Origin: Bryobacterales bacterium
GTDB taxonomy: Bacteria; Acidobacteriota; Terriglobia; Bryobacterales; Bryobacteraceae
Direction: 5' to 3'
Length of the DNA stretch: 54,528 bases
NCBI GenBank assembly: GCA_020846745.1
Contig: JADLDI010000058.1
Location: 1 to 54,528, forward strand
Positions 7,792 to 16,720 of the stretch are shown in pieces. Numbering within the stretch: position 1 is the first letter of the stretch; each line of letters opens with the position of its first letter. The position numbers were made by a program, and so were the translations under genes. The notes beneath the pieces are model-generated. The model saw only the letters and a program-made list of their open reading frames with translations, had not been told where the DNA came from and did not search any database.

Positions 7792-9192
7792 CTAAAACTG
7801 AAAATACAGAAACGGGTTGAAGGCCTGGGTGAACATGGTTCCGATACTCGCGAGAAACAGCGGCGCCAGCACCAGCGCCCGACGCCACGTTAGTGCCGCG
7901 ATCCAATCGCGGACCTCCAGCCGTTGAAACGAGACGAGGATGCACACGCAGAGCACCGTCATCGGTAGAGCCGTGTAGATTTCCGCAGCGACCAGAGCAG
8001 GAACTCCGAACGACGCGTTGAAGCCCAGCATCGCTGCCCAATACCGCACCGCATAGCTGAGGTTCGGCGAACGGAACAGGACCCACGAAAACAACACCAA
8101 AACGAAGGTGACCGCGATGCGGCCGGGACGCGGAAGCCACTCGTAGGGACTCTTCTTGCCGATCCAGCGTTCAAATGCCAGTAACGATCCGTGGTAGGCG
8201 CCCCACGCGAGAAACTGCCACGCCGCGCCATGCCAGAGGCCCCCCAGTAACATGACTAACGCAAGGTTGAGGTAAGTCCGCCGTGGACCCAAACGGTTCC
8301 CGCCGAGCGGCAGATACAGGTAATCCCGCAACCATGTCGAGAGTGAAATGTGCCAACGGCGCCAGAAATCGGTAATGCTTTCAGAAAGGTACGGCGAGCG
8401 GAAGTTCTCCGGAATGACGAATCCAAACATCCGTCCCAATCCGATGGCCATATCGGAGTAACCGGAGAAATCGAAGTAAATCTGGAAGGCATAGGCGATA
8501 ACTCCCACCCACGCGTCGAGGGGTAAGGGCGTAGCGGCCCCGAATACCGCATCAGCCACCTGCCCCATCGGATTCGCGAGTAGAATTTTCTTGGCGAATC
8601 CAAGAATGAACATGGCTACGCCGGCCGTGAACTTATCGAGTGTGTGGGTGCGGCGCTGGATCTGCTCGGCCAGAATGTTATACCGTACGATCGGCCCGGC
8701 TACCAGGTGAGGGAACAGACTGACGAAACAGGCGATGTCAGAAAACCGCCGGGCCGGTTTGGCTGCTCCGCGATAGACATCGATCGTGTAACTCATGCTC
8801 TCGAACGTGTAAAACGAGATACCGATGGGCAGTAGGACGTTGAGCAGCGGTAGTGAATGAGAGCCGAACAGCGAAAGTAACTGGTTGATATTGCCCGCGG
8901 CGAACGTGTAGTACTTGAAATACGCAAGCAGGCCGAGATCGCCGCAGATGGCTGTAATTAATGCGGCTCTCCGCTGCCTGTTTGAGGCGCCGGGCGCTCC
9001 GATAATGCGGCCGCACACGAAATCCAGCACCGTCGAGAACAGCATCAACAGAACAAACCAGGGCTCCCACCAGCCGTAGAAGACGTAACTCGCGAGCGTA
9101 AGGAACCCATTCCGCGACCGCCGCAGCAGGTAGTAAATTGCGAGCGTTATCGGCAGGAAGTAGAACAGGAAGATGTGGGAGGTGAAAACCAG
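7792..9192 (-). CDS. algI: AlgI-like MBOAT O-acyltransferase, probable CTG start
   Basis: Membrane-bound O-acyltransferase of the AlgI type, which moves acetyl groups across the membrane for polysaccharide O-acetylation. Landmarks: several hydrophobic helices, FDFSGYSDMAIGLGRM, FWRRWHISLSTWLRDYLY, LPLGGNR, and LGGLWHGAAWQFLAWG with the conserved His. The first ATG in frame (9045) would remove the first helices. Upstream codons from 9192 read (L)VFTSHIFLFYFLP..LAIYYLL followed by FYGWWEPWFVLLM, exactly the usual AlgI N-terminus, so translation must start near 9192. The codon there is CTG, one base after the stop of the lipoprotein gene; no ATG, GTG or TTG is available in frame between 9192 and the start of that homology. 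With this start the protein has 466 residues. The family is certain, the CTG start probable. Confidence 0.88.
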   Translation of the reverse strand: MVFTSHIFLFYFLPITLAIYYLLRRSRNGFLTLASYVFYGWWEPWFVLLMLFSTVLDFVCGRIIGAPGASNRQRRAALITAICGDLGLLAYFKYYTFAAGNINQLLSLFGSHSLPLLNVLLPIGISFYTFESMSYTIDVYRGAAKPARRFSDIACFVSLFPHLVAGPIVRYNILAEQIQRRTHTLDKFTAGVAMFILGFAKKILLANPMGQVADAVFGAATPLPLDAWVGVIAYAFQIYFDFSGYSDMAIGLGRMFGFVIPENFRSPYLSESITDFWRRWHISLSTWLRDYLYLPLGGNRLGPRRTYLNLALVMLLGGLWHGAAWQFLAWGAYHGSLLAFERWIGKKSPYEWLPRPGRIAVTFVLVLFSWVLFRSPNLSYAVRYWAAMLGFNASFGVPALVAAEIYTALPMTVLCVCILVSFQRLEVRDWIAALTWRRALVLAPLFLASIGTMFTQAFNPFLYFQF

Positions 9193-9193
9193 A

Positions 9194-9652
9194 TCAGTTC
9201 GCCCCCGGATTCGTCCAAACCGCCCAGTATCGTGTGCCCGTCTTGTCGAAATACTTGTCGACGATGCCGCCCATCCAGAAGTGGTCCACGGGCGATTCCA
9301 AAGCCATTCGATGGATGTCGCCGGCGCGGAACGATTTCACATGGCCGCCGACCTTGCCGGAAACGTCATCCTGCGCCTCAGGGCGCGCCTTCAACGGGTT
9401 GTACTGCGCGACAAAAATGTCGCCCTCGGGCACACTGCCGCGGTGAGTCTTCAGGACCTTGTACTTGAAGATATAAGCGTAGTTATACAAGTCATTGGGT
9501 GGAAACGGGCCGGGGATCTCGACCAGTTGAGCGGTAACTTCGGCCGTTCCGAGTGTCGTAACCTCGCGGTCGATTTCATTCGCCGGCGATTTCGAACAAG
9601 ATGCGATCGTAAAGGCCAGGCCGGCGATCGCGAGCAACGCGCGGCGCCTCAT
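9194..9652 (-). CDS. Small lipoprotein of the O-acetylation operon
   Basis: 152 residues from the ATG at 9652. The N-terminus MRRRALLAIAGLAFTIASC is a lipoprotein signal ending in the lipobox IASC, so the mature protein should be anchored by its Cys. The rest is a small soluble domain with VTTLGTAEVTAQLVEIPGPF and a Trp/Tyr-rich end (HFWMGGIVDKYFDKTGTRYW); I do not recognise the family. The start overlaps the stop of the propeller gene as ATGA (9649-9652), and the stop lies one base before the MBOAT start, so translation of the three genes is coupled. By position it may help the AlgI/AlgJ pair, but nothing in the sequence proves this. Confidence 0.8.
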   Translation of the reverse strand: MRRRALLAIAGLAFTIASCSKSPANEIDREVTTLGTAEVTAQLVEIPGPFPPNDLYNYAYIFKYKVLKTHRGSVPEGDIFVAQYNPLKARPEAQDDVSGKVGGHVKSFRAGDIHRMALESPVDHFWMGGIVDKYFDKTGTRYWAVWTNPGAN

Positions 9653-10683
9653 TTCGCGCCCGACTTCACAGAAGTCCACTGCGGCTCCCAGCCGTGCCCC
9701 AAATCCAGAATCACGGTATCTTTCGCATCCGGATGCAGTTTTCGAAGCGCTACACTTTCGCCTCTAACGGCAGGAGCGCCGGCCAGACGCATTACTCCCA
9801 TGACAGCGGTATCGAGACCGCCGTCTGTATCTGCACGCGTAAACATAACATAATTGGAGTCGGGTGAGATTTCGGTACCGTAGATATGCTTTCCGTCTTC
9901 TCCCAATAACAGTCTACGATTCCGCCCGTCCGCATCGGTCAGCCACGCCTGAGTCCATCCGTAGCCCGGCTTTTGGCCCACCGCTTCCCCCGACTTTCCT
10001 ATATTCTCCTGATTCGCCGGCCGGTACGAGTTAACGACCCGGCGAGAGTCCGGAAACCAGGCCGGCGTACAATTCTGAAACTTCGCGATTGGGTTGGCCT
10101 CGCCAGTTTCCGCGTTCAAGCGGACAACGGTCCAGCTTTCACCGAAGGCATTCGCGGTACCAAGAAACCATTTTCCATCGGGCGACCAGGAGAGTTGCTG
10201 GAAGATTCCTTTCCTGTCGAGCTTCCGAACAACCTGCTTCGTCGCCACATCCCTTATCTCGATTCCCGTCTTCGTGAGGCAGGCGAACTGCTTGCTGTCA
10301 GGGCTCCATACAGCCCAGGCGAAATCTCCTGACGCTCCAAGCACCTGGGCATTCGTGCCATCCCCATTGGCGAGGACGGGAGTGCCTAACACTCCCCACG
10401 CATCGTGTCGAATCTTGACAGTAAGGGGCACACGCCGATACAGGACCTTCAGGCCATCGGGAGAGAGCCGGGCTCCTATTTCATTCATGTTTGGCGTATT
10501 CGTTAGGTTGCGTTTATGCGAGCCGTCGGGCCGCATCACAAACAGGTCCCAATCGCCCGCCGCCGTCTTTCCGCTGAAGAGGATCCAGCCTTTGGTGGCT
10601 ATCTCCTTTGCCAGCCTTGCTGTTGACGAATCGCCGGCAAGCAACGCAGCAGCGAAAAGTGAAACCAGACTACGCGTCAGCAT
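9649..10683 (-). CDS. PD40/TolB-like beta-propeller protein
   Basis: 344 residues from the ATG at 10683, with a signal peptide (MLTRSLVSLFAAALLAG). The rest is a series of WD40-like PD40 blades: GDWDLFVMRPDGSHKRNLT, GARLSPDGLKVLYRR, AVWSPDSKQFACLT, SWSPDGKWFLGT, PAWFPDSRRVVNS and EISPDSNYVMFTR. This is the TolB C-terminal propeller pattern used for protein-protein contacts in the periplasm. An upstream TTG at 10743 is possible but would add 20 residues before the signal peptide; GGGAGG about 12 bases before 10683 supports the shorter form. It follows the TonB receptor and is coupled to the lipoprotein by ATGA. The partner is unknown. Confidence 0.85.
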   Translation of the reverse strand: MLTRSLVSLFAAALLAGDSSTARLAKEIATKGWILFSGKTAAGDWDLFVMRPDGSHKRNLTNTPNMNEIGARLSPDGLKVLYRRVPLTVKIRHDAWGVLGTPVLANGDGTNAQVLGASGDFAWAVWSPDSKQFACLTKTGIEIRDVATKQVVRKLDRKGIFQQLSWSPDGKWFLGTANAFGESWTVVRLNAETGEANPIAKFQNCTPAWFPDSRRVVNSYRPANQENIGKSGEAVGQKPGYGWTQAWLTDADGRNRRLLLGEDGKHIYGTEISPDSNYVMFTRADTDGGLDTAVMGVMRLAGAPAVRGESVALRKLHPDAKDTVILDLGHGWEPQWTSVKSGAK

Positions 10684-10744
10684 CGCTGCTGGTAACCTCC
10701 CTTCGGAAGGTTTATCATCTCGCACCCGAAAAGGGAGTTTCAAG

Positions 10745-13700
10745 TCAGAACGACAGTTTCAGGCCGAACTGAATGATTCGCATCGGATTGCGAAGGTTGC
10801 GGATCTCACCCATGCGGGTACCGTCCGGAATCAGCGAATTGATCGTCGCGAACCCAATGCCGTTCGGCGTGCCGAAGTACGGCGTGTTGGTCGCATTGAA
10901 AAACTCCGAACGGAACTGCACACGGTAGTGCTCCTTAAAATCGAAATTCCGGAACAACCCGAAATCCAGATTCTTTTGACCCGGCGATGTCAGAACGTTG
11001 TATCCGGCGTTGCCGAACCGGCAAAGGTCCTGCCGCGCAGGAATGTTGCAGGTTACGCGGCGAAACGCCTGCGGGTCGAACCATAGGTCGCGCGTCGGAT
11101 TGTCGAGGCGTCCGTCGGCGATTCGGTCCGGACGAATCGGGGCCGCGCCCGTATTCAGGTCATTCCCTTGCCCAATATTGAACGGGAACCCCGACCGGAG
11201 CGAAAGGATGCCGTTCGATTGCCACCCGCCCAGCACATGTTTGAGCACTCCGGGCAACCTTTTGCCGGGCATCTCCCAAACCCAGTGAGCGACGAAGTTA
11301 TGCGTCTGGTCGAAGCGGTAGCGGCCGCGGCCGTCGCTGCGGTCGATGCGGGGTTGCTGATAGCCGCCCTCCTCGTTGCCGCCCGCTTCGCCGTCGCCGT
11401 GCGACTTGCTGAAGACGTACGAGACACCGGTGGCCAGTCCCCGTGCGAAGCGTTTCTCAAGCTTGGATTGCAGACCGTGATAGAACGAGTTACCCGTGGC
11501 GTCCAGGTAGCGGATGTTCGCCAGCGACTGGACTCCTAACTGTGGCGTAGCAGGGTCATAGAAGAACGGGAACGGACGGCGCGCCTGAACGTTCGTGTTA
11601 GGCGACGGATCCGCATCGTTGTAAGGTGTCATGCTATTGCCGACAAATGTCCCCTTGCTGCCCACATATCCCACCGTAAGGGCGGCGCCCCACCCCAACT
11701 CACGCTGAATATCGAAGCTCCACTTCCAGATATCGCCGTCGTTAAGGTCGGGGCGGATGTGCACTACCGACACCGGCCGCGACACTGCCTGCCCACCGCC
11801 TGACGAGAGGAACGGATCATTCAGAGTGAGCGGAGTAACTCCCGGCCGCAGCCGGCGCAGGGGAACGTTGTAGGCAACATTGTCCGCACCCTGCACCGGC
11901 ACGGTTCGCACCGGATCGGTTATTTGCTGGAACAACAGGCTCCCGGACTTCGGCGGATTCAGATTCAGGATCGTGAACGCGTTCCAATGCATGAGGTTCG
12001 AAAACCATCCCGCACCGGTACGGATCACCCATTTGTCGGTCGGCCGGAACGCGATGCCAAGCCGCGGCATGAAGAAGCGGACATCCTGGTCCCAAAGCTT
12101 GACCGCGCCCCGCTCATCGACGAACTCCGGCCCCATGGTGGGAATCAGCAGGCCGGTCGCCGGGTTCCGGAACTCCAGTCCTCTCCCTTCGCCGGGGAAG
12201 TTCAACGTTCGCCAAAGACCTTTCGAATCGCGCGGATTGCCGCTGTAGTCGAAACGGAGTCCGAAATTCAGCGTCAGCCGCGGGTGGATCTTGAAGTCGT
12301 CGTTAATGTAAGTGCCCCAGCGTGTAGAAACCGGAATGGTGAGCGGCAGGCCTTCGGCTGTTTCCGTGGTGGAAGGGACACCCAGCAGGAACGAGGCGAA
12401 GGCGTGTCCCGCCTCATTAGCGCTCCAATTCACGCGCCCCGTCGGCAGATTGGCGCCCGCATCGTTCATCTTGATGCGGTTCAGCTCGAAGCCGACCTTC
12501 AGGTTGTGACGGCCCTTCATCCACGACAGGTGATTACCGAACTCATAACGGTCCGGGTTGTTGAATTCGCGGCGATCGTCGATGCTGAACAGCGAGAGGT
12601 TCGGATAGCCATGTTCAACCGGGGACAGCGGCCGGTTGCCGTCGTTGTAGACACGATACTGGCCGATGCCGAGCGCGTCCATAGAGAAGGTTGCGTCGCC
12701 GGATCGCGGGCTCGACACCCCGTAATCGAAGAACTGGAATCCGAAGCGGAATTCGTTGATCATATTCGGCCGCAGCATGTGAACCCACTGCGAGGCCAGG
12801 TTGACGGTCTTGGTGTCAGTGGTGTGATCGAAATTGGGATTGGTTCGCGGCGAGATCTGCGAGCTTTGGTTCCACGCCAACCGCCCGAAGATCCGGTCCC
12901 GCTCGCTGAAATGATGATCGACGCGCCCGAAGATCTGGTCGACACCAAGGGGATTGGCGAGCGGCCGGCGGTAGTTGATATCCAGCGGGTCGGCAGTTTG
13001 GAACTGCGCCTTAGGAACGATGGGAAGAATACTCTTTACAATCCCCGGATGGAGGCGGCTGGCCGGTATCACGTTATTGGGAAACGGCTCGCCCGTGAAC
13101 GGGTCGAACACGATCACCGGCGGCCGGATCAGCCGTCCGGTCGCGGGGTTGATCGTTTGCGTGAGAAGCTCGCCGAAGTCGCCATTGCGCATCCGGTCAG
13201 TGAAATAGTTGGCCTCGCCGATACCGGTGGTTAGCTCGCGTCGAGCCTCCCAGTTAGCCGACCAGAACGTCTTGTTCTTAACGATGGGACCGCTCAAGAC
13301 GAAACCGAACTGATTGAGACGCCGCGCGTCTTTGCTTGCCCGCGGGCGGCCGGGCGGGTTCTGGAAGTTCAGGAAGTAGTTTTCGGCGTCGAATTTGTCG
13401 TTACGCACAAACTCGAACAGCGTGCCATGCAGGGCGTTCGTGCCGCTCTTCATGGTCATGTTCACCACGGCGCCCCCGCCGAAACCATACTCCGCGGAGA
13501 AACTGCTGGTTTGAATCTTGAACTCCTCCACCGCCTCGATGGAGGGAATGAACGGCGTGATGGCGCGGCGCGGATCGGCTGCGTTGGTGCCGTCGATACT
13601 GACCACCTGGTGCAGTTCGCGCACACCGTTCGCGCTCACTGAGAACGCGCCATTCGGAATGTATCCGCCCTCGCCGTTGTTCAAACCCGAGCGGTTGCCA

Positions 13701-14224
13701 AACTGCACCCCCGGCGTCAATACGGCTAACTGGACGATGTTGCGTCCGTTAAGCGGCAGTTCGACAATTCGCTTGTTCTCCACCACACTTCCGACGGTCG
13801 CGTTTTCCGTGTTCAGCGTCACCGCCGCCGCGGAGACGCTAACGGTCTCGGTGACCGCACCCACTTCGAGGGCGAAGTCCTGCCGCACCTGCGCCGCCGT
13901 TTCGACACGCAACCCATTTACGACAGCGCTGCGAAAGCCACGCTGCTCGCATCGGACCTGGTAGTTGCCCACTTCGACGAGGGGGAAACTGTAAAGACCC
14001 GCCTGATTCGACATCTGCGTGCGCTCGACACCGGTATCGACGTTGCGAATCATCACCTGCGCGCCCTCGACGGCGGCGCCGCTCGAGTCAGTTACCAATC
14101 CCTGTATGGTTTGCGTCACGGATTGCGCCAGCAAGCCGGACAGATTAGCGAGAAGCAGAACCGCGGCGAGCGGGGCCGCCATCCGCGACAGGCGCGAAGT
14201 GATCCAACATCCGAGGAATGCCAT
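10745..14224 (-). CDS. Oar-like TonB-dependent receptor with carboxypeptidase-regulatory domain
   Basis: 1159 residues, signal peptide at the N-terminus (about 1-33, ending GLLAQS). Domains: CarboxypepD_reg/CnaB-like fold at about 38-115 (TIQGLVTDSSGAAVEGAQV, GLYSFPLVEVGNYQVRCE), TonB plug at about 125-250 (VVENKRIVELPLNGRNIVQL), then a large outer-membrane beta-barrel ending LRNPMRIIQFGLKLSF with a C-terminal Phe typical of barrels. This is the Oar-type receptor that is greatly expanded in Solibacter relatives and that takes up large substrates with energy from TonB-ExbBD. GGAGG seven bases before the ATG at 14224 supports the start. The two amidohydrolases 74 bases upstream suggest a shared substrate; which one is not visible. 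Confidence 0.92.
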   Translation of the reverse strand: MAFLGCWITSRLSRMAAPLAAVLLLANLSGLLAQSVTQTIQGLVTDSSGAAVEGAQVMIRNVDTGVERTQMSNQAGLYSFPLVEVGNYQVRCEQRGFRSAVVNGLRVETAAQVRQDFALEVGAVTETVSVSAAAVTLNTENATVGSVVENKRIVELPLNGRNIVQLAVLTPGVQFGNRSGLNNGEGGYIPNGAFSVSANGVRELHQVVSIDGTNAADPRRAITPFIPSIEAVEEFKIQTSSFSAEYGFGGGAVVNMTMKSGTNALHGTLFEFVRNDKFDAENYFLNFQNPPGRPRASKDARRLNQFGFVLSGPIVKNKTFWSANWEARRELTTGIGEANYFTDRMRNGDFGELLTQTINPATGRLIRPPVIVFDPFTGEPFPNNVIPASRLHPGIVKSILPIVPKAQFQTADPLDINYRRPLANPLGVDQIFGRVDHHFSERDRIFGRLAWNQSSQISPRTNPNFDHTTDTKTVNLASQWVHMLRPNMINEFRFGFQFFDYGVSSPRSGDATFSMDALGIGQYRVYNDGNRPLSPVEHGYPNLSLFSIDDRREFNNPDRYEFGNHLSWMKGRHNLKVGFELNRIKMNDAGANLPTGRVNWSANEAGHAFASFLLGVPSTTETAEGLPLTIPVSTRWGTYINDDFKIHPRLTLNFGLRFDYSGNPRDSKGLWRTLNFPGEGRGLEFRNPATGLLIPTMGPEFVDERGAVKLWDQDVRFFMPRLGIAFRPTDKWVIRTGAGWFSNLMHWNAFTILNLNPPKSGSLLFQQITDPVRTVPVQGADNVAYNVPLRRLRPGVTPLTLNDPFLSSGGGQAVSRPVSVVHIRPDLNDGDIWKWSFDIQRELGWGAALTVGYVGSKGTFVGNSMTPYNDADPSPNTNVQARRPFPFFYDPATPQLGVQSLANIRYLDATGNSFYHGLQSKLEKRFARGLATGVSYVFSKSHGDGEAGGNEEGGYQQPRIDRSDGRGRYRFDQTHNFVAHWVWEMPGKRLPGVLKHVLGGWQSNGILSLRSGFPFNIGQGNDLNTGAAPIRPDRIADGRLDNPTRDLWFDPQAFRRVTCNIPARQDLCRFGNAGYNVLTSPGQKNLDFGLFRNFDFKEHYRVQFRSEFFNATNTPYFGTPNGIGFATINSLIPDGTRMGEIRNLRNPMRIIQFGLKLSF

Positions 14225-14298
14225 GTTGCCGCCTCCAGGGCAACATCAATATCACAGGCGCACCTCGAAACACAATGTTTCTTAATGGTGACGCAACC

Positions 14299-15426
14299 CT
14301 ACCGGAAGTTGGAGTACGGCCCCGTGTGCTGCCAGTCCGCCGAAACGAGGCCATCGAGATCCCAAACCACCTCGCCGTCGCGCATCGTCAGTGCGCACCG
14401 CAGGGTCTTGGTTCCGGACAGACGGGTATGACCGTGGTCGAGGAATCCGCAGGGACCGGTCTCGAGGGAGATCAGCGCGAGGTCGGCTGGACCGCCTTCC
14501 CGCAGTGTTCCCAACTCCGGACGGCGGATGGCGGCTGCCGCGCGCGAGGTCACCCTGGCGATGACGTCCGGCACGGCGGCGCCCAGGTTGATGAGCTTGG
14601 AAAGAGTGGTCATCATGTCGCCGCGAGGCAATTGTGCCGACTGCATCGTGAGATTGGTCGAAATGGTGTCGGGTAGAAAGCCTTGTTCGATTGCGGGGCC
14701 CGCCACGCGGAACCACACGTCGCCCGAGTCGAACAACACGCCTCGCCTCCGCGCCGTTGCGAGGTCTGCACGGAGCTTTCGTTTAGCATCGACAGCCGAT
14801 GCGTCCGGCGCGAAGACTTGCGTCTGTATCTCGCCCGCGCGGAGCGAGTTCGTATCGGGACTGGCCGTGAGGAGCGGCTTGCCGATTGCCGAGGCCAGGC
14901 TTCTGCCGCGCGACAGGTCGCTCGGCGCCGGCGCCCAGATACCGGCAATCGCTTCGCTGTGTTCCTTTGCCACGCGTGTGATCGCATCGGAGTTGCTGCT
15001 CTCGGCTGCCCGAAGCCAGCATAGAACGCGTGCGTGTGTTTGCACCAGCATCCGCGCATAGGCTTCTTTAAATGTTTCCGCAACGGCACTGCCGGAATCG
15101 ATGACCGTTGTCACTCCGCTTCGGATCGCATGATGGTCCGGGTGAACTCCACCCGCAATGCGCGTATCGCAGCGGGCACGCAGGTCGATCAGGCCCGGAG
15201 TCACCATGTATTCGCCGGCGTCGAGCGTTAACCGCGAGCGTGAGGCCGGCAATGACGGAGCGATCCGCGCGATCTTCTTTCCGATAATTCCGATGTCGAA
15301 CCGGCCGCGGCGATTCGACGCCGGATCGAGCACTTCGCCGTGCTTGATGAGCAGATCGAAAATCTGCTCCTGCGCTGAGAGCACGGGCCCGGCGCCAACC
15401 AGCAACAGCGCTTCGCGGCGTCTCAT
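14299..15426 (-). CDS. Degenerate amidohydrolase paralogue lacking all metal ligands
   Basis: 375 residues, with signal-like MRRREALLLVGAGPVLSAQ. Its backbone aligns along its whole length with the two intact amidohydrolases of this window (FDLLIKHGEVLDP, VTPGLIDL, GFLPDTIST, VVWDLDGL), but every metal-binding position is changed: HxH is RAR (GLIDLRARCD), the bridging Lys is Trp (IAGIWAPAP), DMxTHF is EIQTQVF, GHGAGSF is GDVWFRV, and STDLH is STNLT. It therefore should not catalyse the family reaction. The ATG at 15426 overlaps the stop of the intact paralogue as ATGA, so the two are made together, which fits a regulatory or scaffolding partner. The frame is intact and not a wreck. A new, metal-free activity cannot be excluded. 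Confidence 0.85.
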   Translation of the reverse strand: MRRREALLLVGAGPVLSAQEQIFDLLIKHGEVLDPASNRRGRFDIGIIGKKIARIAPSLPASRSRLTLDAGEYMVTPGLIDLRARCDTRIAGGVHPDHHAIRSGVTTVIDSGSAVAETFKEAYARMLVQTHARVLCWLRAAESSNSDAITRVAKEHSEAIAGIWAPAPSDLSRGRSLASAIGKPLLTASPDTNSLRAGEIQTQVFAPDASAVDAKRKLRADLATARRRGVLFDSGDVWFRVAGPAIEQGFLPDTISTNLTMQSAQLPRGDMMTTLSKLINLGAAVPDVIARVTSRAAAAIRRPELGTLREGGPADLALISLETGPCGFLDHGHTRLSGTKTLRCALTMRDGEVVWDLDGLVSADWQHTGPYSNFR

Positions 15427-16658
15427 TGCTTCACTCCGTAGTCCCCGGCCTGTCGCCAGTCGGGGAAGGCGATGCCGTCGCGATCCCATACGATGCGGCC
15501 ATCACGCACGGTCAACACGCACTCGATCTTCTCGCGCCCCATCCGTTTCTTATTGAGCGCATCCCGGAACGCGAAAACTCCGGTGCGCGTCTTGAGCACC
15601 GCAATATCCGCGCCCTTCCCTTCTCCCAGCGTGCCGAGCGCGGGAAACTGTCCTATAGCTTTCGCCGGATTCACGGTGGACCGCGCCACCGCATCCTGGA
15701 GCGTCATGCCCAGCAGCATCAGCTTCGAAATGCAGTTGGGCATATCGGCCTTCGATCCGAGAATGCTCATCTTATGAAGGTCCGTACTGATGGTGTCGGG
15801 CGGGAATCCCTGCTCCATCGCTTTCGTAGCAACCGGCCAGAGGAAACTCCCCGCGCCATGACCCATATCGAACAGCACGCCGCGTTTGCGCGCCTCGAAC
15901 ATCCACGGCTGCACCTTGCCGGTGAAGCGATCGACGACCTCCACCTGCCGGTCGTTATAGAAATGCGTATGCATATCGCCCGGCCGCAGAATCTCGATCA
16001 GTTTCTCACGCGTGTTCCGCTGCATCTTCGTCAGGATGTGGTTGTCGAGAATCACGGGAGTATTTGAGAGCCGGCCGGCTTCCACCGAGCGCCTCACCGA
16101 TTCCCAGCCGGGCTTTCCGAAATGCGCGTTCTTGATGCCGACAATCAGGCCGGGATACTGCTTAATCTTGTCAGCAGTCGCAACCGGATCCATATCGTCC
16201 ACGTTGTCCTCTGCCGCGTGGCCCACCATGCCCGCACCCACGATGTTCAGGAACACGAGGATGCGCGTCACGGAGTGGTCGATCACGGTTTCCTTGAAGT
16301 CTTCAAAGGTCCGCCAGCTGGCGCCGCCGCAGTCGACCGCTGTCGTCACGCCGGTCGGCAAAGCCGTATCGTCCTGCGATATGGCCAGGTCTGTTCCGTA
16401 GGCGTGGGCGTGAAGGTCGATCAAACCCGGAACAACATAAGATCCGGAAACATCCACCACCCGCGTCGCGCTTGAACGCGGAATCGCCCCGGCAACTTTA
16501 GCGATCCGCCCGCCTTTGACAGCCACATCGAGGATTTGGTCGATCGCGTTCGCCGGGTCGATGACATGCCCTCCGCGCAACAACAGATCGAACTCCGGCT
16601 GGGCTTGGGCGCGGGCGGCGAGCGCCGCCATCGACAACAAACAGGCTGCGAGTCGCAT
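15423..16658 (-). CDS. Secreted amidohydrolase/deacetylase-type metallohydrolase, intact
   Basis: 411 residues with a signal peptide (MRLAACLLSMAALAARAQAQ). It has the same fold as the protein at 5310 and all ligands: HAH in PGLIDLHAHAYG, Lys in IVGIKNAHF, His in DMHTHFY, His in DMGHGAGSF and Asp in TISTDLH. It is predicted to be a periplasmic binuclear metallohydrolase acting on an N-acyl or cyclic amide; deacetylase and D-aminoacylase are the nearest named subgroups. It is the first gene of the run amidohydrolase - degenerate paralogue - TonB receptor - propeller - lipoprotein - MBOAT - AlgJ. The substrate probably enters through that receptor, which is inference from position only. Confidence 0.88.
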   Translation of the reverse strand: MRLAACLLSMAALAARAQAQPEFDLLLRGGHVIDPANAIDQILDVAVKGGRIAKVAGAIPRSSATRVVDVSGSYVVPGLIDLHAHAYGTDLAISQDDTALPTGVTTAVDCGGASWRTFEDFKETVIDHSVTRILVFLNIVGAGMVGHAAEDNVDDMDPVATADKIKQYPGLIVGIKNAHFGKPGWESVRRSVEAGRLSNTPVILDNHILTKMQRNTREKLIEILRPGDMHTHFYNDRQVEVVDRFTGKVQPWMFEARKRGVLFDMGHGAGSFLWPVATKAMEQGFPPDTISTDLHKMSILGSKADMPNCISKLMLLGMTLQDAVARSTVNPAKAIGQFPALGTLGEGKGADIAVLKTRTGVFAFRDALNKKRMGREKIECVLTVRDGRIVWDRDGIAFPDWRQAGDYGVKQ

Positions 16659-16720
16659 AGTGAAATTCCGAGCATCGTATCACAGCAGTATCGCGATCAC
16701 CTGGTTTGGTTTGTGAACGC

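Noticed and set aside
11924..13234. Plus-strand open frame of 436 codons opposite the TonB receptor
   Set aside because: No recognisable domain and no ribosome binding site; the receptor frame on the minus strand is continuous and conserved in pattern.
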